A program made the translations under genes and the position numbers. The notes beneath the pieces are model-generated. The model searched no databases. It was given only the letters and a program-made list of their open reading frames with translations, and was not told the origin of the DNA. A stretch of 41,602 nt of DNA from DATIKM01 sp035477595 (lineage in GTDB: Bacteria; Armatimonadota; Chthonomonadetes; Chthonomonadales; CAJBBX01): positions 1 through 41,602 of the forward strand of contig DATIKM010000192.1 in assembly GCA_035477595.1 (NCBI GenBank). Direction: 5' to 3'. Of this stretch, positions 8,325 to 15,984 are shown in pieces; positions within the stretch are counted from its first letter, which is position 1, and the number at the start of each line of letters is the position of its first letter.

Positions 8325-8424
8325 GGGGCGGCGGGGGGATGGCGTGGCGCGCGGTTGAGGGCGCGGCGCTGGTCCCGGACCCGCCCCGCTACCCCGGGGC
8401 CAATCTGTACCACCAGCCTTCCCG

Positions 8425-8479
8425 CCACTGCCATGCCACCGCCATGCCACTGCCATGCCACTGCCATGCCACTGCCATG
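8425..8479. repeat. Five-copy 11-bp tandem repeat
   Basis: The unit CCACTGCCATG is repeated five times without gaps (8425, 8436, 8447, 8458, 8469); the second copy has one change, T to C. It lies in the 297-base gap between the aldolase and the TPR/TPM-like gene. Related CCATGCCGCCAC elements occur at 17377-17423. Confidence 0.9.
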
Positions 8480-8621
8480 CCTCCGCTGGACTTCCGCAGC
8501 ACCGGGCTGTATGCTGGGACGGGCGCGACTGCGAAACCCGTCCGCATCGGGACTCGTCGGCAGGACGGAGCGCACCCGCGTCGGTCACGAGGCCGCTCGC
8601 TCGCGCTCCACTGGAGGGACC

Positions 8622-10457
8622 ATGATGCGCATGGCAGCCCGCTGCTTGTCCATCGCCGCGCTCATCGGGCTATGCTCCGCGGCGCTCGCCGACTCGCTCA
8701 GCGAGGGACGGGAGCTCTACAGGGCCGGCCGCTACGCCGAGGCCGCGCAGAAGCTGGAGCAGGCGGTCCGCGAACAGCCGAACGACGCCCGGGCGTGGTG
8801 GCAGCTCAACTTCGCATACAACAGGCTCGAGCGGCACGCGGACGCGCTCGCGGCCGTCCGCAAGGCTGCGGCGATCGATCCGGCGCTGAGCTTCGCCTCG
8901 GAGCCCGGCAAGGTCCGCGAGACCATCGAGCGGCTCGAGCGTAGGGCCGGTGCGGGGGCGCAGACCGCGCCACCACCTGCCCCGGCGTCCCGACCGGCCG
9001 CTCGCTCCGGCGGCGACGACATCACACGCGCGCTCATGGAGGGCGATGTCTACGTCGCGAGGGGCGCCCCCGTCGACGCGGCGCGCCTGGCCGCCGTCGC
9101 GCGCGAGCTGCGGCCCACCGTGGTGAAGTTCGTGGTCCTCAACTCGCGCGCCGACTCGCGCGCTCTCATGCGCGATGCCGACCGCGTGCGCGAGTTCCTG
9201 CGCGAGTACATCAACCGCGGCGAGGGCTACGTGATCGTGGCGAGCCGGTCCGCGGTTGCCATCTCCAGCGGGTCGATGAGCAGGGCGCAGCTCGAGGACA
9301 TGGCGCGGCAGGGCGCCCAGAGGATGAGCGCGGGCGACCTGACGGGCGGACTCGAGGCGCTCGCGCGGGGCCTGGTGATGGCCCGGCCCGCGCGGGCAGA
9401 GGCGCGAACCGGACCGGCGGCCGGCGGCCTGCCCGCCCCGACGCCCTCGCCCTGGCCGCGCATCTTGCTGGTCGCCGGCGTGGCGGTCGCGGCGATCGTC
9501 ATCGTGGCAACCGTGGCCCGGCGCGGCGCCGCCGCGAAGCGCATGGCAGCCCGCCGCGAGCCGCTCGAGCGACTGCGCGGCGACGTGATCGGCGGGATGA
9601 ACTACTTGGACAACGTGCTCCCGACCCTCGCGCCCGGTGTGGCCGCGAGCGTGCGCGAGCTGCGCGTCTCCGCGGGTACCAGGCTGGACGAGGCGGCGCG
9701 CCTGCTCGCGAAGCCGCGCAACGAGCTGGACCTCGACCGCGCACAGGGCCTGCTCGATGTAGCGCTCGCGGAGGTGAACCGGGGACGCGCGGCTGTCGAG
9801 CGCGCGCAGAGCGGCGACCCGACCGACGCCGCGGCGAGCGGGACCGCCACGCCGCCGGTCTACGCCGGCGCGGCGCCCACCGACCGCGGCACGGACTGGG
9901 ACGCGATCCCCGAGAACGAGCGCGGAGCCTGCTTCTTCTGCTCCAGACCCTCCCGATTCGAGGAGCTGACGCCCGTCACGGTGACCCTCGAGGGCGAGCA
10001 GCGCAAGGTGCTCGCATGTGCCGATGACCTGGACGCCGTGCGGAGCGGCGAGGCGCCGCGCATCCGCACGCTCGACCGCGGCGGGAGGCGCGTGCCGTGG
10101 TATGCCGATGAGGACTACGACCCCTACCGCGACTACTACCGCCGCGGGTACGACAACCGGTCGCTGCTGAGCGACTTCCTGCTGCTCAGCATGATCGACA
10201 GCATGTTCTGGCGCTGGCACCAACCGGTCGGCTGGGGCTGGGGAGGGGGCTGGGACCGCCCGTACGTCTTCCACAGCGACCACGATACGTACCACGACTA
10301 CTACAGCAGGAGCGCAACCTCGGCAGGCGCCGAGGACTTTGGCGGGTCGGACCGCGACGTGCAGGCCGGCGGGGCTGACTTCCTCGAAGAGGCCAGCGGG
10401 GGCGCCGGGGAAGCCGGCCAGAGCGGCGGCTTCGACTTCGGCGGCGACCAGTCGTAG
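8622..10457 (+). CDS. Secreted/membrane TPR and TPM-like protein with Cys motif and W/Y-rich tail
   Basis: A 611-residue protein, ATG at 8622 with GGAGGG upstream. In order: signal peptide (1-23); TPR-like helices (26-95, e.g. ELYRAGRYAEAAQKLEQAV); a Pro/Ala linker; a region like the TPM/DUF477 domain (about 131-243, with an EGYVIVASRSAVAI strand); one membrane segment (about 279-299, ILLVAGVAVAAIVIVATVAR); a helical region (310-400); a CxxC pair at Cys437/Cys440 plus Cys466 that may bind zinc; then a strand rich in Tyr, Trp and His (about 503-570) and a Gly/Asp-rich end. TPM domains in other bacteria act in envelope maintenance and photosystem repair. No overall function can be assigned. Confidence 0.7.
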   Translation: MMRMAARCLSIAALIGLCSAALADSLSEGRELYRAGRYAEAAQKLEQAVREQPNDARAWWQLNFAYNRLERHADALAAVRKAAAIDPALSFASEPGKVRETIERLERRAGAGAQTAPPPAPASRPAARSGGDDITRALMEGDVYVARGAPVDAARLAAVARELRPTVVKFVVLNSRADSRALMRDADRVREFLREYINRGEGYVIVASRSAVAISSGSMSRAQLEDMARQGAQRMSAGDLTGGLEALARGLVMARPARAEARTGPAAGGLPAPTPSPWPRILLVAGVAVAAIVIVATVARRGAAAKRMAARREPLERLRGDVIGGMNYLDNVLPTLAPGVAASVRELRVSAGTRLDEAARLLAKPRNELDLDRAQGLLDVALAEVNRGRAAVERAQSGDPTDAAASGTATPPVYAGAAPTDRGTDWDAIPENERGACFFCSRPSRFEELTPVTVTLEGEQRKVLACADDLDAVRSGEAPRIRTLDRGGRRVPWYADEDYDPYRDYYRRGYDNRSLLSDFLLLSMIDSMFWRWHQPVGWGWGGGWDRPYVFHSDHDTYHDYYSRSATSAGAEDFGGSDRDVQAGGADFLEEASGGAGEAGQSGGFDFGGDQS

Positions 10458-10481
10458 GCGGCCCGGCGAGCGGCCGGCCCG

Positions 10482-11561
10482 ATGCGATATCCGCGCATCC
10501 TCTTCTACGCCGTTAACGGGCTCGGGCTCGGTCACGCGACGCGGCTCCTCGCGATCGCGCGGCAGGTTCGGGCTCGGGCTCCGGACGCCGAGCTCGTCTT
10601 CCTGACCTCCTCCGAGGCCGAGAGCGTCCTCTACCGCGAGGGGTTCGCCGCCTTCAAGGCGCCCTCGCGCAGCCTGCGCGGCCCCGCGCGCCTGCGGCCG
10701 TCGACGTATGCCCGCATGCTGCAGACAGTCACCGTCAACCTGCTCGCCTCGTTCCATCCTCACGTGCTGGTCGTCGACACCTTTCCGACCGGCGCCCTCC
10801 AGGAGCTCCTGCCGGTCCTGCGCTGGGACTCGCGGAAGGTGTTTGTCTACCGGGTGCAGCGACCGGAGGCGGCGCGCTCGGCCGCGCTGCACGATGCGCT
10901 GCGGTTCTACGATCTCGCCGTAGTCCCCCACGCCGAGGGCGAGGTGGAGGCGCCCGTGCCGGACGGGTTGCAGCAGGTGTGGGCCGGCCCCATCCTCATC
11001 CGGGAGCGCGGCGAGGCGCTGCCACGCGCAGAGGCCCGCGAAGCGCTCGGCGTGCCCCCGGAGGGACCACTGGTCTACATCACCTTCGGCGGCGGGGGCG
11101 ATCCCGACCTCGATCGCTCCCTCACAGCGACCGTCGATGCCCTCGCCGGGAACGGGCCGCACCTCGCGGTGGCCTGCGCGCCCCTGCAGCGCCGGCGCTT
11201 CGCGCGCCGGCCAGGCGTCACGACCGTCGAGCACTACCCGATGGCCGAGATGCTGGCCGCCTACGACGCGGCGGTGAGCGCCTGCGGCTACAACTCCGCG
11301 ATGGAGCTGCTGCACCACGGCGTGCCCTCTGCCTTCGTGCCGTTCGCGCGCCAGGTGGACGATCAGGACCAGCGCGCGCGCTGGATCGAGGGGGCTGGCG
11401 CAGGCCTCCGCCTGCCGTCGACCGAGCCGGACGCGGTGCGTACCGCGGTGGCGCGGCTGCTCGGACCCGAGGCGGAAGCCCTGCGACAGCGTGCTCGCGA
11501 CCTCGTTCCGGAAGGCGGCGCCGCGCGAGCAGCCGAGGCGATCCTTCGCCTTATTCCGTAG
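10482..11561 (+). CDS. GT-B fold glycosyltransferase (MurG/UGT-like)
   Basis: A 359-residue protein. The N-terminus, ILFYAVNGLGLGHATRLLAIARQ, is the glycine-rich loop that opens the acceptor domain of GT1/GT28-type enzymes. The C-terminal half has VYITFGGGGDPDLD and VEHYPMAEMLAAYDAAVSACGYNSAMELLHHGVPSAFVPF, the nucleotide-sugar binding region with the typical dimension of a GT-B enzyme. There is no signal peptide, so it is cytosolic or membrane-associated. The acceptor and donor are unknown. It starts 24 bases after the TPR/TPM-like gene and may be co-transcribed with it. Confidence 0.82.
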   Translation: MRYPRILFYAVNGLGLGHATRLLAIARQVRARAPDAELVFLTSSEAESVLYREGFAAFKAPSRSLRGPARLRPSTYARMLQTVTVNLLASFHPHVLVVDTFPTGALQELLPVLRWDSRKVFVYRVQRPEAARSAALHDALRFYDLAVVPHAEGEVEAPVPDGLQQVWAGPILIRERGEALPRAEAREALGVPPEGPLVYITFGGGGDPDLDRSLTATVDALAGNGPHLAVACAPLQRRRFARRPGVTTVEHYPMAEMLAAYDAAVSACGYNSAMELLHHGVPSAFVPFARQVDDQDQRARWIEGAGAGLRLPSTEPDAVRTAVARLLGPEAEALRQRARDLVPEGGAARAAEAILRLIP

Positions 11562-11639
11562 CTGGCGCGATGAGGCGGCCGGGCCGTATGCCCGCCTGCT
11601 TCCCGGCGAACCCATCGGCGGAGGGGTTGGCGGTGGTGT

Positions 11640-11656
11640 GCGGAGTGGCGCTCCGC
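11640..11656. terminator. Small hairpin between convergent genes
   Basis: GCGGAG (11640-11645) and CTCCGC (11651-11656) pair around a five-base loop in the gap between the glycosyltransferase and the coiled-coil array. It may be a weak terminator; there is no T-run. Confidence 0.35.
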
Positions 11657-11693
11657 CGGTCTGGCGCACGTGCAACCAGCACGAGACCGACGC

Positions 11694-12011
11694 TCAGTGC
11701 GTCGTGCGCTGCCCGGACTGCTCGACCACCTCCACGCGCCGCTCGATCCCGTTCAGGCGGGCCTCGATCCGCTGCAGGGAGGTGTCGAAGCTCACGTCGT
11801 ACTGCGTGGCCGTCTCGCGCAGCTCTATGAGCTGGCGCTGGACCTCGTCAATACGCTGGAGGAGGGCCTGGTCCGCCTGCTGCCGGCTCCGGAGCTTCAT
11901 ATCGAGCACCTTGCGCCGGTGGTCGGTCCAGATGGCTATGATCGGGATGCCGAAGAGGAGCAGCACCGCGACCAGCGGGATCATCAGCCCGAGGAGGGCA
12001 TACACGTTCAC
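11694..12011 (-). CDS. Small membrane-anchored coiled-coil protein, paralogue 4 of 4
   Basis: A 105-residue protein starting with GTG at 12011 (GGGAG seven bases upstream). It has one N-terminal membrane helix (LMIPLVAVLLLFGIPIIAIW), then HRRKVLDMKLR, then a long helix predicted to form a coiled coil, including RETATQYDVSFDTSLQRIEARL. It is clearly a paralogue of the three genes upstream: all share the membrane helix, the HRRK-like basic stretch and the YD(V/L)SFD motif. The topology (short helix, then cytoplasmic coiled coil) resembles PspB of the phage-shock response, but I see no reliable sequence match. It is the last gene of the array. Confidence 0.8.
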   Translation of the reverse strand: MNVYALLGLMIPLVAVLLLFGIPIIAIWTDHRRKVLDMKLRSRQQADQALLQRIDEVQRQLIELRETATQYDVSFDTSLQRIEARLNGIERRVEVVEQSGQRTTH

Positions 12012-12029
12012 GCAATCGCTCCCAGGGGA

Positions 12030-12338
12030 TCAGGCGCCGACCGACCGGTATGCGGCTGCCTCGCTGCTCTCGACGCGCTGCTCAAGGCGCGCCATGCGGG
12101 TCTCCATCCGCTGCAGGGCGGTGTCGAAGCTGACGTCGTACCGCGTGGTCGTGTCGCGCAGTCCCTCGAGCTGCTCGCGCAGCGACCGGATCTCGCCCGC
12201 AATCAGGCTGTCGGCCTGACTGCGGAGCTGCAGTTGCAGTTCCAGCACCTTGCGCCGGTGCGCCGCGACGATCGCCACGATCGGTATCAGCAGCATCGCG
12301 AGCGCGATGATTGCCGGCCCAAGATCCCCGCTGTTCAT
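12030..12338 (-). CDS. Small membrane-anchored coiled-coil protein, paralogue 3 of 4
   Basis: A 102-residue protein, ATG at 12338. The membrane helix is AIIALAMLLIPIVAIVAAHRRK, and the coiled coil includes RDTTTRYDVSFDTALQRMETRM. It is closest to paralogue 2 (12364-12681): the two share IPIVAIVAAHRRKVLELQL and the TRYDVSFD block, so this pair arose by the more recent duplication. The open frame extends upstream, but only this start has both a ribosome site (AGGGG) and the conserved N-terminus. Function unknown. Confidence 0.8.
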   Translation of the reverse strand: MNSGDLGPAIIALAMLLIPIVAIVAAHRRKVLELQLQLRSQADSLIAGEIRSLREQLEGLRDTTTRYDVSFDTALQRMETRMARLEQRVESSEAAAYRSVGA

Positions 12339-12363
12339 GGAGGCGCCCCTTCCACAGAGCCCA

Positions 12364-12681
12364 TCACGGCTCCCCCAGCGACCCTCGTAGCGGGGCCGGT
12401 TCGGCCGGCGCCGCCGACGCCGGGCGCCGCTCCAGTGCGGCGACCCGGCTCTCGACCCGCTGGAGCGCCTGGTCAAAGCTGACGTCGTACCGCGTGCTCG
12501 TGTCGCGCAGACCCTCGAGGTCGCGGCGTAGCGACCTGAGCTCATCCATCACCTTCTCGTCCGCCTGCCCGCGCAGCAGGAGCTGCAACTCGAGCACCTT
12601 GCGCCGGTGCGCCGCGACGATCGCCACGATCGGTATGCAGAGCGCGACGAGGGGGATCGAAAGCGCCATGATGTCGGGCAT
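12364..12681 (-). CDS. Small membrane-anchored coiled-coil protein, paralogue 2 of 4
   Basis: A 105-residue protein whose start codon overlaps the stop of paralogue 1 (TGATG arrangement at 12681), so the two are translationally coupled. The membrane helix is LSIPLVALCIPIVAIVAAHRRK, followed by LRRDLEGLRDTSTRYDVSFD and QALQRVESRVAALERR. The C-terminal 15 residues are Pro/Ala-rich and not shared with the others. Function unknown; see paralogue 4 for the PspB-like topology comparison. Confidence 0.82.
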   Translation of the reverse strand: MPDIMALSIPLVALCIPIVAIVAAHRRKVLELQLLLRGQADEKVMDELRSLRRDLEGLRDTSTRYDVSFDQALQRVESRVAALERRPASAAPAEPAPLRGSLGEP

Positions 12682-13010
12682 CAGCTTGCATCCCTTTGCC
12701 GCACCTGCACCGTGTCGACATCCTGCCCGACCATGGCAGCAGGATGGCGCTCGATGGCGGCGATACGCTGCTCCAGACGCTGGAGCGTCTGGTCGAAGCT
12801 CAGGTCGTACTGGGTGGCCGTCTCGCGGAGTCTCGACAGCTCCTCGCGCAGGTCGGCTATCTGGCGTCCCAGCTCGGAGCTCTCCCTGCTACCGCCCGTG
12901 GCCCGCATCTGTGCCATCTTCTGCAGGTGCTCGGTCCATACGGCGAGGAAGCCGATGCCGAAGATCATCAGCACGACGAACGCGATGAGCATGACCCAAG
13001 GGCTCGGCAT
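12681..13010 (-). CDS. Small membrane-anchored coiled-coil protein, paralogue 1 of 4
   Basis: A 109-residue protein beginning three bases after the hisA stop codon, so almost certainly on the same transcript. The membrane helix is VMLIAFVVLMIFGIGFLAVW, followed by TEHLQKMAQMR, a Gly/Ser break (GGSRESSE) and LRETATQYDLSFDQTLQRLEQRI. It differs most from the others in the region just after the membrane helix. Its direct attachment to hisA suggests co-expression, not necessarily a role in histidine synthesis. Confidence 0.82.
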   Translation of the reverse strand: MPSPWVMLIAFVVLMIFGIGFLAVWTEHLQKMAQMRATGGSRESSELGRQIADLREELSRLRETATQYDLSFDQTLQRLEQRIAAIERHPAAMVGQDVDTVQVRQRDAS

Positions 13011-13013
13011 GGT

Positions 13014-13745
13014 TCATTCCTTCGCTGCCGCGAGGAGGTCGCGCAGCGAGAGCGCGCCGGCGTAAAGAGCCTTGCCGACGATCGCGCCCTCGAGGCGCGG
13101 CTCGTCGAGCGACCGCAGCGCGCGCACGTCCTCGATCGTCGAGACACCCCCGGAGGCAATGACCGGCACATCCACCGCCGCCAGCACCTCGCGGAGCGCC
13201 TCTAGGTTCACCCCGCGCAGCATCCCGTCTCGTCCGATGTCCGTGAAGACGATCCGGGGCGCCCCCGCAGCCGCCATGCTGCGGGCGAAGTCCACTGCCG
13301 GAAGGTCCAGCCGCTCCTGCCAGCCCCGCACCGCCACCATGCCATCCTTGGCGTCGATGCCCACCACGACGCTCCCGGCGAAGCGTTCGAGGATCGCCAA
13401 CGTGCTCTCCGCATCCATCGCCGCCGTAGTTCCCAGCACCACCCGATCGATGCCCGCAGCGAGGACCCGCTCCACCGTCCGCGCGGAGCGCACGCCGCCG
13501 CCAAACTGCACCGGCAGACCCGTGCGCCGCGCGATCTCGCCGGCAAGCGCTACGTGCTCCTCCGACGGAGCGCCGGTGCGGGCGCCATCTAGGTCTACCA
13601 CGTGCAGCCGGGCGGCGCCCTCGTCGCGCCAGCGCAGAGCGCAGCCCACCGGGTCGGACGAGTAGACGATGGACTCCTCGAACCGTCCCTGTGTGAGGCG
13701 GACGGCCCGCCCATCCTTCAGGTCAACTGCCGGGATGATCTCCAA
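13014..13745 (-). CDS. hisA: HisA, ProFAR isomerase (histidine biosynthesis)
   Basis: A 243-residue protein of the usual length. It isomerises the N-formimino aminocarboxamide ribotide intermediate of histidine synthesis. It is a (beta/alpha)8 barrel with the first catalytic Asp in EIIPAVDLKDGRAVRL, phosphate-binding QFGGGVRS and VIASGGVS, and the second catalytic Asp in FTDIGRDGML. A single-barrel HisA and the bifunctional PriA are hard to separate by eye; without a trpF context I call HisA. It lies 69 bases after hisH, and the coiled-coil array follows three bases after its stop. hisF, usually next to hisA, is absent. Confidence 0.93.
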   Translation of the reverse strand: MEIIPAVDLKDGRAVRLTQGRFEESIVYSSDPVGCALRWRDEGAARLHVVDLDGARTGAPSEEHVALAGEIARRTGLPVQFGGGVRSARTVERVLAAGIDRVVLGTTAAMDAESTLAILERFAGSVVVGIDAKDGMVAVRGWQERLDLPAVDFARSMAAAGAPRIVFTDIGRDGMLRGVNLEALREVLAAVDVPVIASGGVSTIEDVRALRSLDEPRLEGAIVGKALYAGALSLRDLLAAAKE

Positions 13746-13814
13746 CGTTGCTCTCGCCTCTCCTGGCGCCGGGAGTTACGGTTCTCGGCGTCCTGGTTCC
13801 GCAATCCGAAAGGT

Positions 13815-14438
13815 CTACGCGACCAGGCCTGCGAAGTTTCGCAGAATGCGCAGTCCCACTGCGCCGCTCTTCTCGGGATGGAACTGGGTGGCGTGGATGT
13901 TGCCGCGCTCCACGGCGCAGCAGAACGGGTAGCCGTGGTCGGTCAGGGCGGTCGTGAGCCCCGGGTCGTCTGGCTCGGGGTGGTAGGAGTGGACGAAGTA
14001 GGCGCGCGCTCCATCCGGCACGTCGCGGAAGAGCGCTCCCTCACGCGGGAACCGGAGCGCGTTCCACCCAACATGGGGAACCTTGAGCCCCTCGCCCTCC
14101 GACCCGTCGAACCGGAGCCGCACGACACGCCCGGGCAACACGCCGAGGCCCGGCTCCCAGCCGCGCTCCTCGCTCTCCGAAAAGAGCATCTGCAGGCCCA
14201 CGCATATACCCAGGAACGGACGGCCGCTCTCGACGAACGCGCGCACCGCTCCCGTGAGACCCGCCTCGGCCAGCCCGGCCATGCAGTGGCGGAAGGCGCC
14301 CACGCCCGGCAGCACGAGCGCGTCCGCGCGCCGAACGGCGTCTGGTGCCCGCGTCACTTCCACGGACGCGCCGATGTAGCGGAGCGCCTTGTGCACGCTG
14401 CCCAGGTTGCCGGCGCCGTAGTCCACCACAGCGATCAC
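13815..14438 (-). CDS. hisH: HisH, glutamine amidotransferase subunit of IGP synthase
   Basis: About 207 residues from the GTG at 14438 (VIAVVDYGAGNLGSVHKAL); the frame is open further upstream but similarity starts here. This is a class I glutaminase: nucleophile Cys in FLGICVGLQMLF and the His/Glu pair in IHATQFHPEKSG. It hydrolyses glutamine and passes ammonia to HisF, with which it forms imidazole glycerol phosphate synthase. HisF is not in this window and must be encoded elsewhere. The start codon is a judgement; an upstream ATG at 14483 would add 15 residues. Confidence 0.9.
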   Translation of the reverse strand: MIAVVDYGAGNLGSVHKALRYIGASVEVTRAPDAVRRADALVLPGVGAFRHCMAGLAEAGLTGAVRAFVESGRPFLGICVGLQMLFSESEERGWEPGLGVLPGRVVRLRFDGSEGEGLKVPHVGWNALRFPREGALFRDVPDGARAYFVHSYHPEPDDPGLTTALTDHGYPFCCAVERGNIHATQFHPEKSGAVGLRILRNFAGLVA

Positions 14439-14489
14439 GAGAGGCGTACCTCGCCGCCAGGCGACCCGCATCCCGGCGGCCAACCTATT

Positions 14490-14963
14490 CTACCGCGCCC
14501 GGGGCGCCCTCGTCGCACCGGCAGGCCTGGCCCAGCGCGCCAGCACCCCGACCGGGAGCAGCTCGGCACGCACCCGCGGCAGACCGGCCCGCGTCACCAC
14601 CGCGCGCAGCAGCCGCTCGCGGTCCGCAGTCGCCAGCCAGACCATGCGATGCGATGCGCCGCGAACCGCGACCACGACGCCGCCCCGCACGCGGTCCACC
14701 CGCACCACCGCTTCCCACGGGTGGACGCGCTCGCAGGCCAGCCCGCGGACGCGCAGGGCGTCCCCGCCTGCCGACCAGCGCGACCGCCACGCGGAGATGG
14801 CGAGTAGCACGGGGAGGCAGAGCGCAGCGGCGCCGAGAAGGCCGCGAACGGAGAGGGCCAGCCCGAGCGCCGTGGCGCCGGCCGCGCAGGGAATGGCGAG
14901 GGCCGCGAGCGCCCATCGCGCAAGGACGGGCGCGCGCGCCTCGACGGTCGCCTCCGTGCTCAC
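14490..14963 (-). CDS. Two-TM protein with bacterial PH-like domain, in the his operon
   Basis: A 157-residue protein starting with GTG at 14963. Two membrane helices lie close together (ALAALAIPCAAGATALGLALSV and LLGAAALCLPVLLAISAW). After them come about 60 residues, RWSAGGDALRVRGLACERVHPWEAVVRVDRV and VVVAVRGASHRMVWLATAD, a layout like the bacterial PH (bPH) domain. It is not a known histidine-pathway component. It sits between hisB and hisH, so it shares their expression. The family call is from pattern and could be wrong. Confidence 0.6.
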   Translation of the reverse strand: MSTEATVEARAPVLARWALAALAIPCAAGATALGLALSVRGLLGAAALCLPVLLAISAWRSRWSAGGDALRVRGLACERVHPWEAVVRVDRVRGGVVVAVRGASHRMVWLATADRERLLRAVVTRAGLPRVRAELLPVGVLARWARPAGATRAPRAR

Positions 14964-15096
14964 GGCGCTGCAGGGCTCCCGCCCAATGCGGCCAGCAGGC
15001 CGGCCTCCGGCTCAGTGCGAAGGAGCAGGCGCATGGGGAGGGCTCCTGGTGGACGTGCGCGTTGCCCGGGGCCACGAGCGCCTCGCGCCGCCCGGC

Positions 15097-15354
15097 CTAG
15101 GGCGAGGGTCTGAGGCGGACGGTTGGGCGCAGGACCTCCACGCTTGCGGCGCGGCTCGTGGGCGGACTGACGAAGGCGCGAGCCTGCGGGCCAGCGCCCA
15201 GCGGTATGGCGTCGAGCGACCACTGCAGCAGGCACACGAGCGCGAGGGCGGCGGCGAGCGCCATGCCGCTGCTCACCGTCGCGGCGCGTGAGGCGCGCGC
15301 CGGCGCGCGCTGCCGCACAATGGCCGCGCGCTGCTCGGCGCGGTCACCCAGCAC
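15097..15354 (-). CDS. Small single-TM protein following hisB
   Basis: An 85-residue protein; the GTG at 15354 lies two bases after the hisB stop. Its N-terminal 30 residues are basic (RAEQRAAIVRQRAPARASRAA), followed by one hydrophobic helix, MALAAALALVCLLQW, and a short outer tail. No family recognised. It is supported mainly by its tight spacing with hisB and its membrane helix; it could also be non-coding. The 133 bases between it and the PH-like gene hold nothing I recognise. Confidence 0.45.
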   Translation of the reverse strand: MLGDRAEQRAAIVRQRAPARASRAATVSSGMALAAALALVCLLQWSLDAIPLGAGPQARAFVSPPTSRAASVEVLRPTVRLRPSP

Positions 15355-15356
15355 GG

Positions 15357-15959
15357 TTACAGCACACCCTTGGTCGATGGCACCCCGTGCACCCAGTCCG
15401 ACTTCGCCATCGCCATCCCCAGAGCGCGCCCCAGCGCCTTGAACGCGGCCTCCAGCACGTGGTGCGCGTTCGACCCATCGAGTTGACGGACGTGCACCGT
15501 TAACCCCGCGTTGTGCGCGAAGGCGCGCAGAAACTCCGGCGCCATTTCGGTGGCGAACTCCCCGACCCGCTCCGCGCCCACCTCGAGCTGGCAGACCGAC
15601 ATGCCGCGGCCGCTCACATCGACCGCGCATAGCACGAGGGCCTCGTCCATCGGGACGATCGCCTGCCCGTACCGCTCGATGCCGGCGCGGTCCCCGAGCG
15701 CCTGGCCGACAGCCTGCCCAAGAACGATGCCCACGTCCTCCACTGTGTGGTGGTCGTCGATGTGCAGGTCGCCCTTGGCACGCACCTTGAGGTCCAGGGG
15801 CCCGTGGCGCGCAACGTGGGTCAGCATGTGGTCGAAGAAGCCGACGCCCGTCTCGATGGCGCTCTCGCCGGTGCCATCCAGGTTGACTTCCACGGAAATG
15901 TCGGTCTCGCTCGTGCGGCGCTGGAGGGTGGCGCGGCGCGGCGCGGTGCTCTGGTTCAT
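15357..15959 (-). CDS. hisB: HisB, imidazoleglycerol-phosphate dehydratase
   Basis: A 200-residue single-domain dehydratase (no phosphatase domain). It carries the metal-binding repeats FFDHMLTHVARH, DLHIDDHHTVEDVGI and GSNAHHVLEAAFKALGRAL, which bind two manganese ions, and a conserved end. The start is the ATG at 15959, with GGGAGG seven bases upstream; the open frame upstream overlaps hisD and is not coding. It lies 25 bases after hisD. Confidence 0.95.
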   Translation of the reverse strand: MNQSTAPRRATLQRRTSETDISVEVNLDGTGESAIETGVGFFDHMLTHVARHGPLDLKVRAKGDLHIDDHHTVEDVGIVLGQAVGQALGDRAGIERYGQAIVPMDEALVLCAVDVSGRGMSVCQLEVGAERVGEFATEMAPEFLRAFAHNAGLTVHVRQLDGSNAHHVLEAAFKALGRALGMAMAKSDWVHGVPSTKGVL

Positions 15960-15984
15960 GGTGACCTCCCGTTGGGTAGCTGGC

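Noticed and set aside
8425..8479. CRISPR array
   Set aside because: The units are 11 bases, directly adjacent, without spacers, and no cas genes are present.
8670..11675. Long open frame of about 1000 codons on the minus strand
   Set aside because: It is opposite two well-supported plus-strand genes; its translation is low-complexity Arg/Ala/Gly-rich with no domain. Such frames are expected in very GC-rich DNA.
11694..13010. PspB homologues
   Set aside because: Only the topology matches. The YDxSFD block is not a feature of PspB that I know, so I do not use that name.
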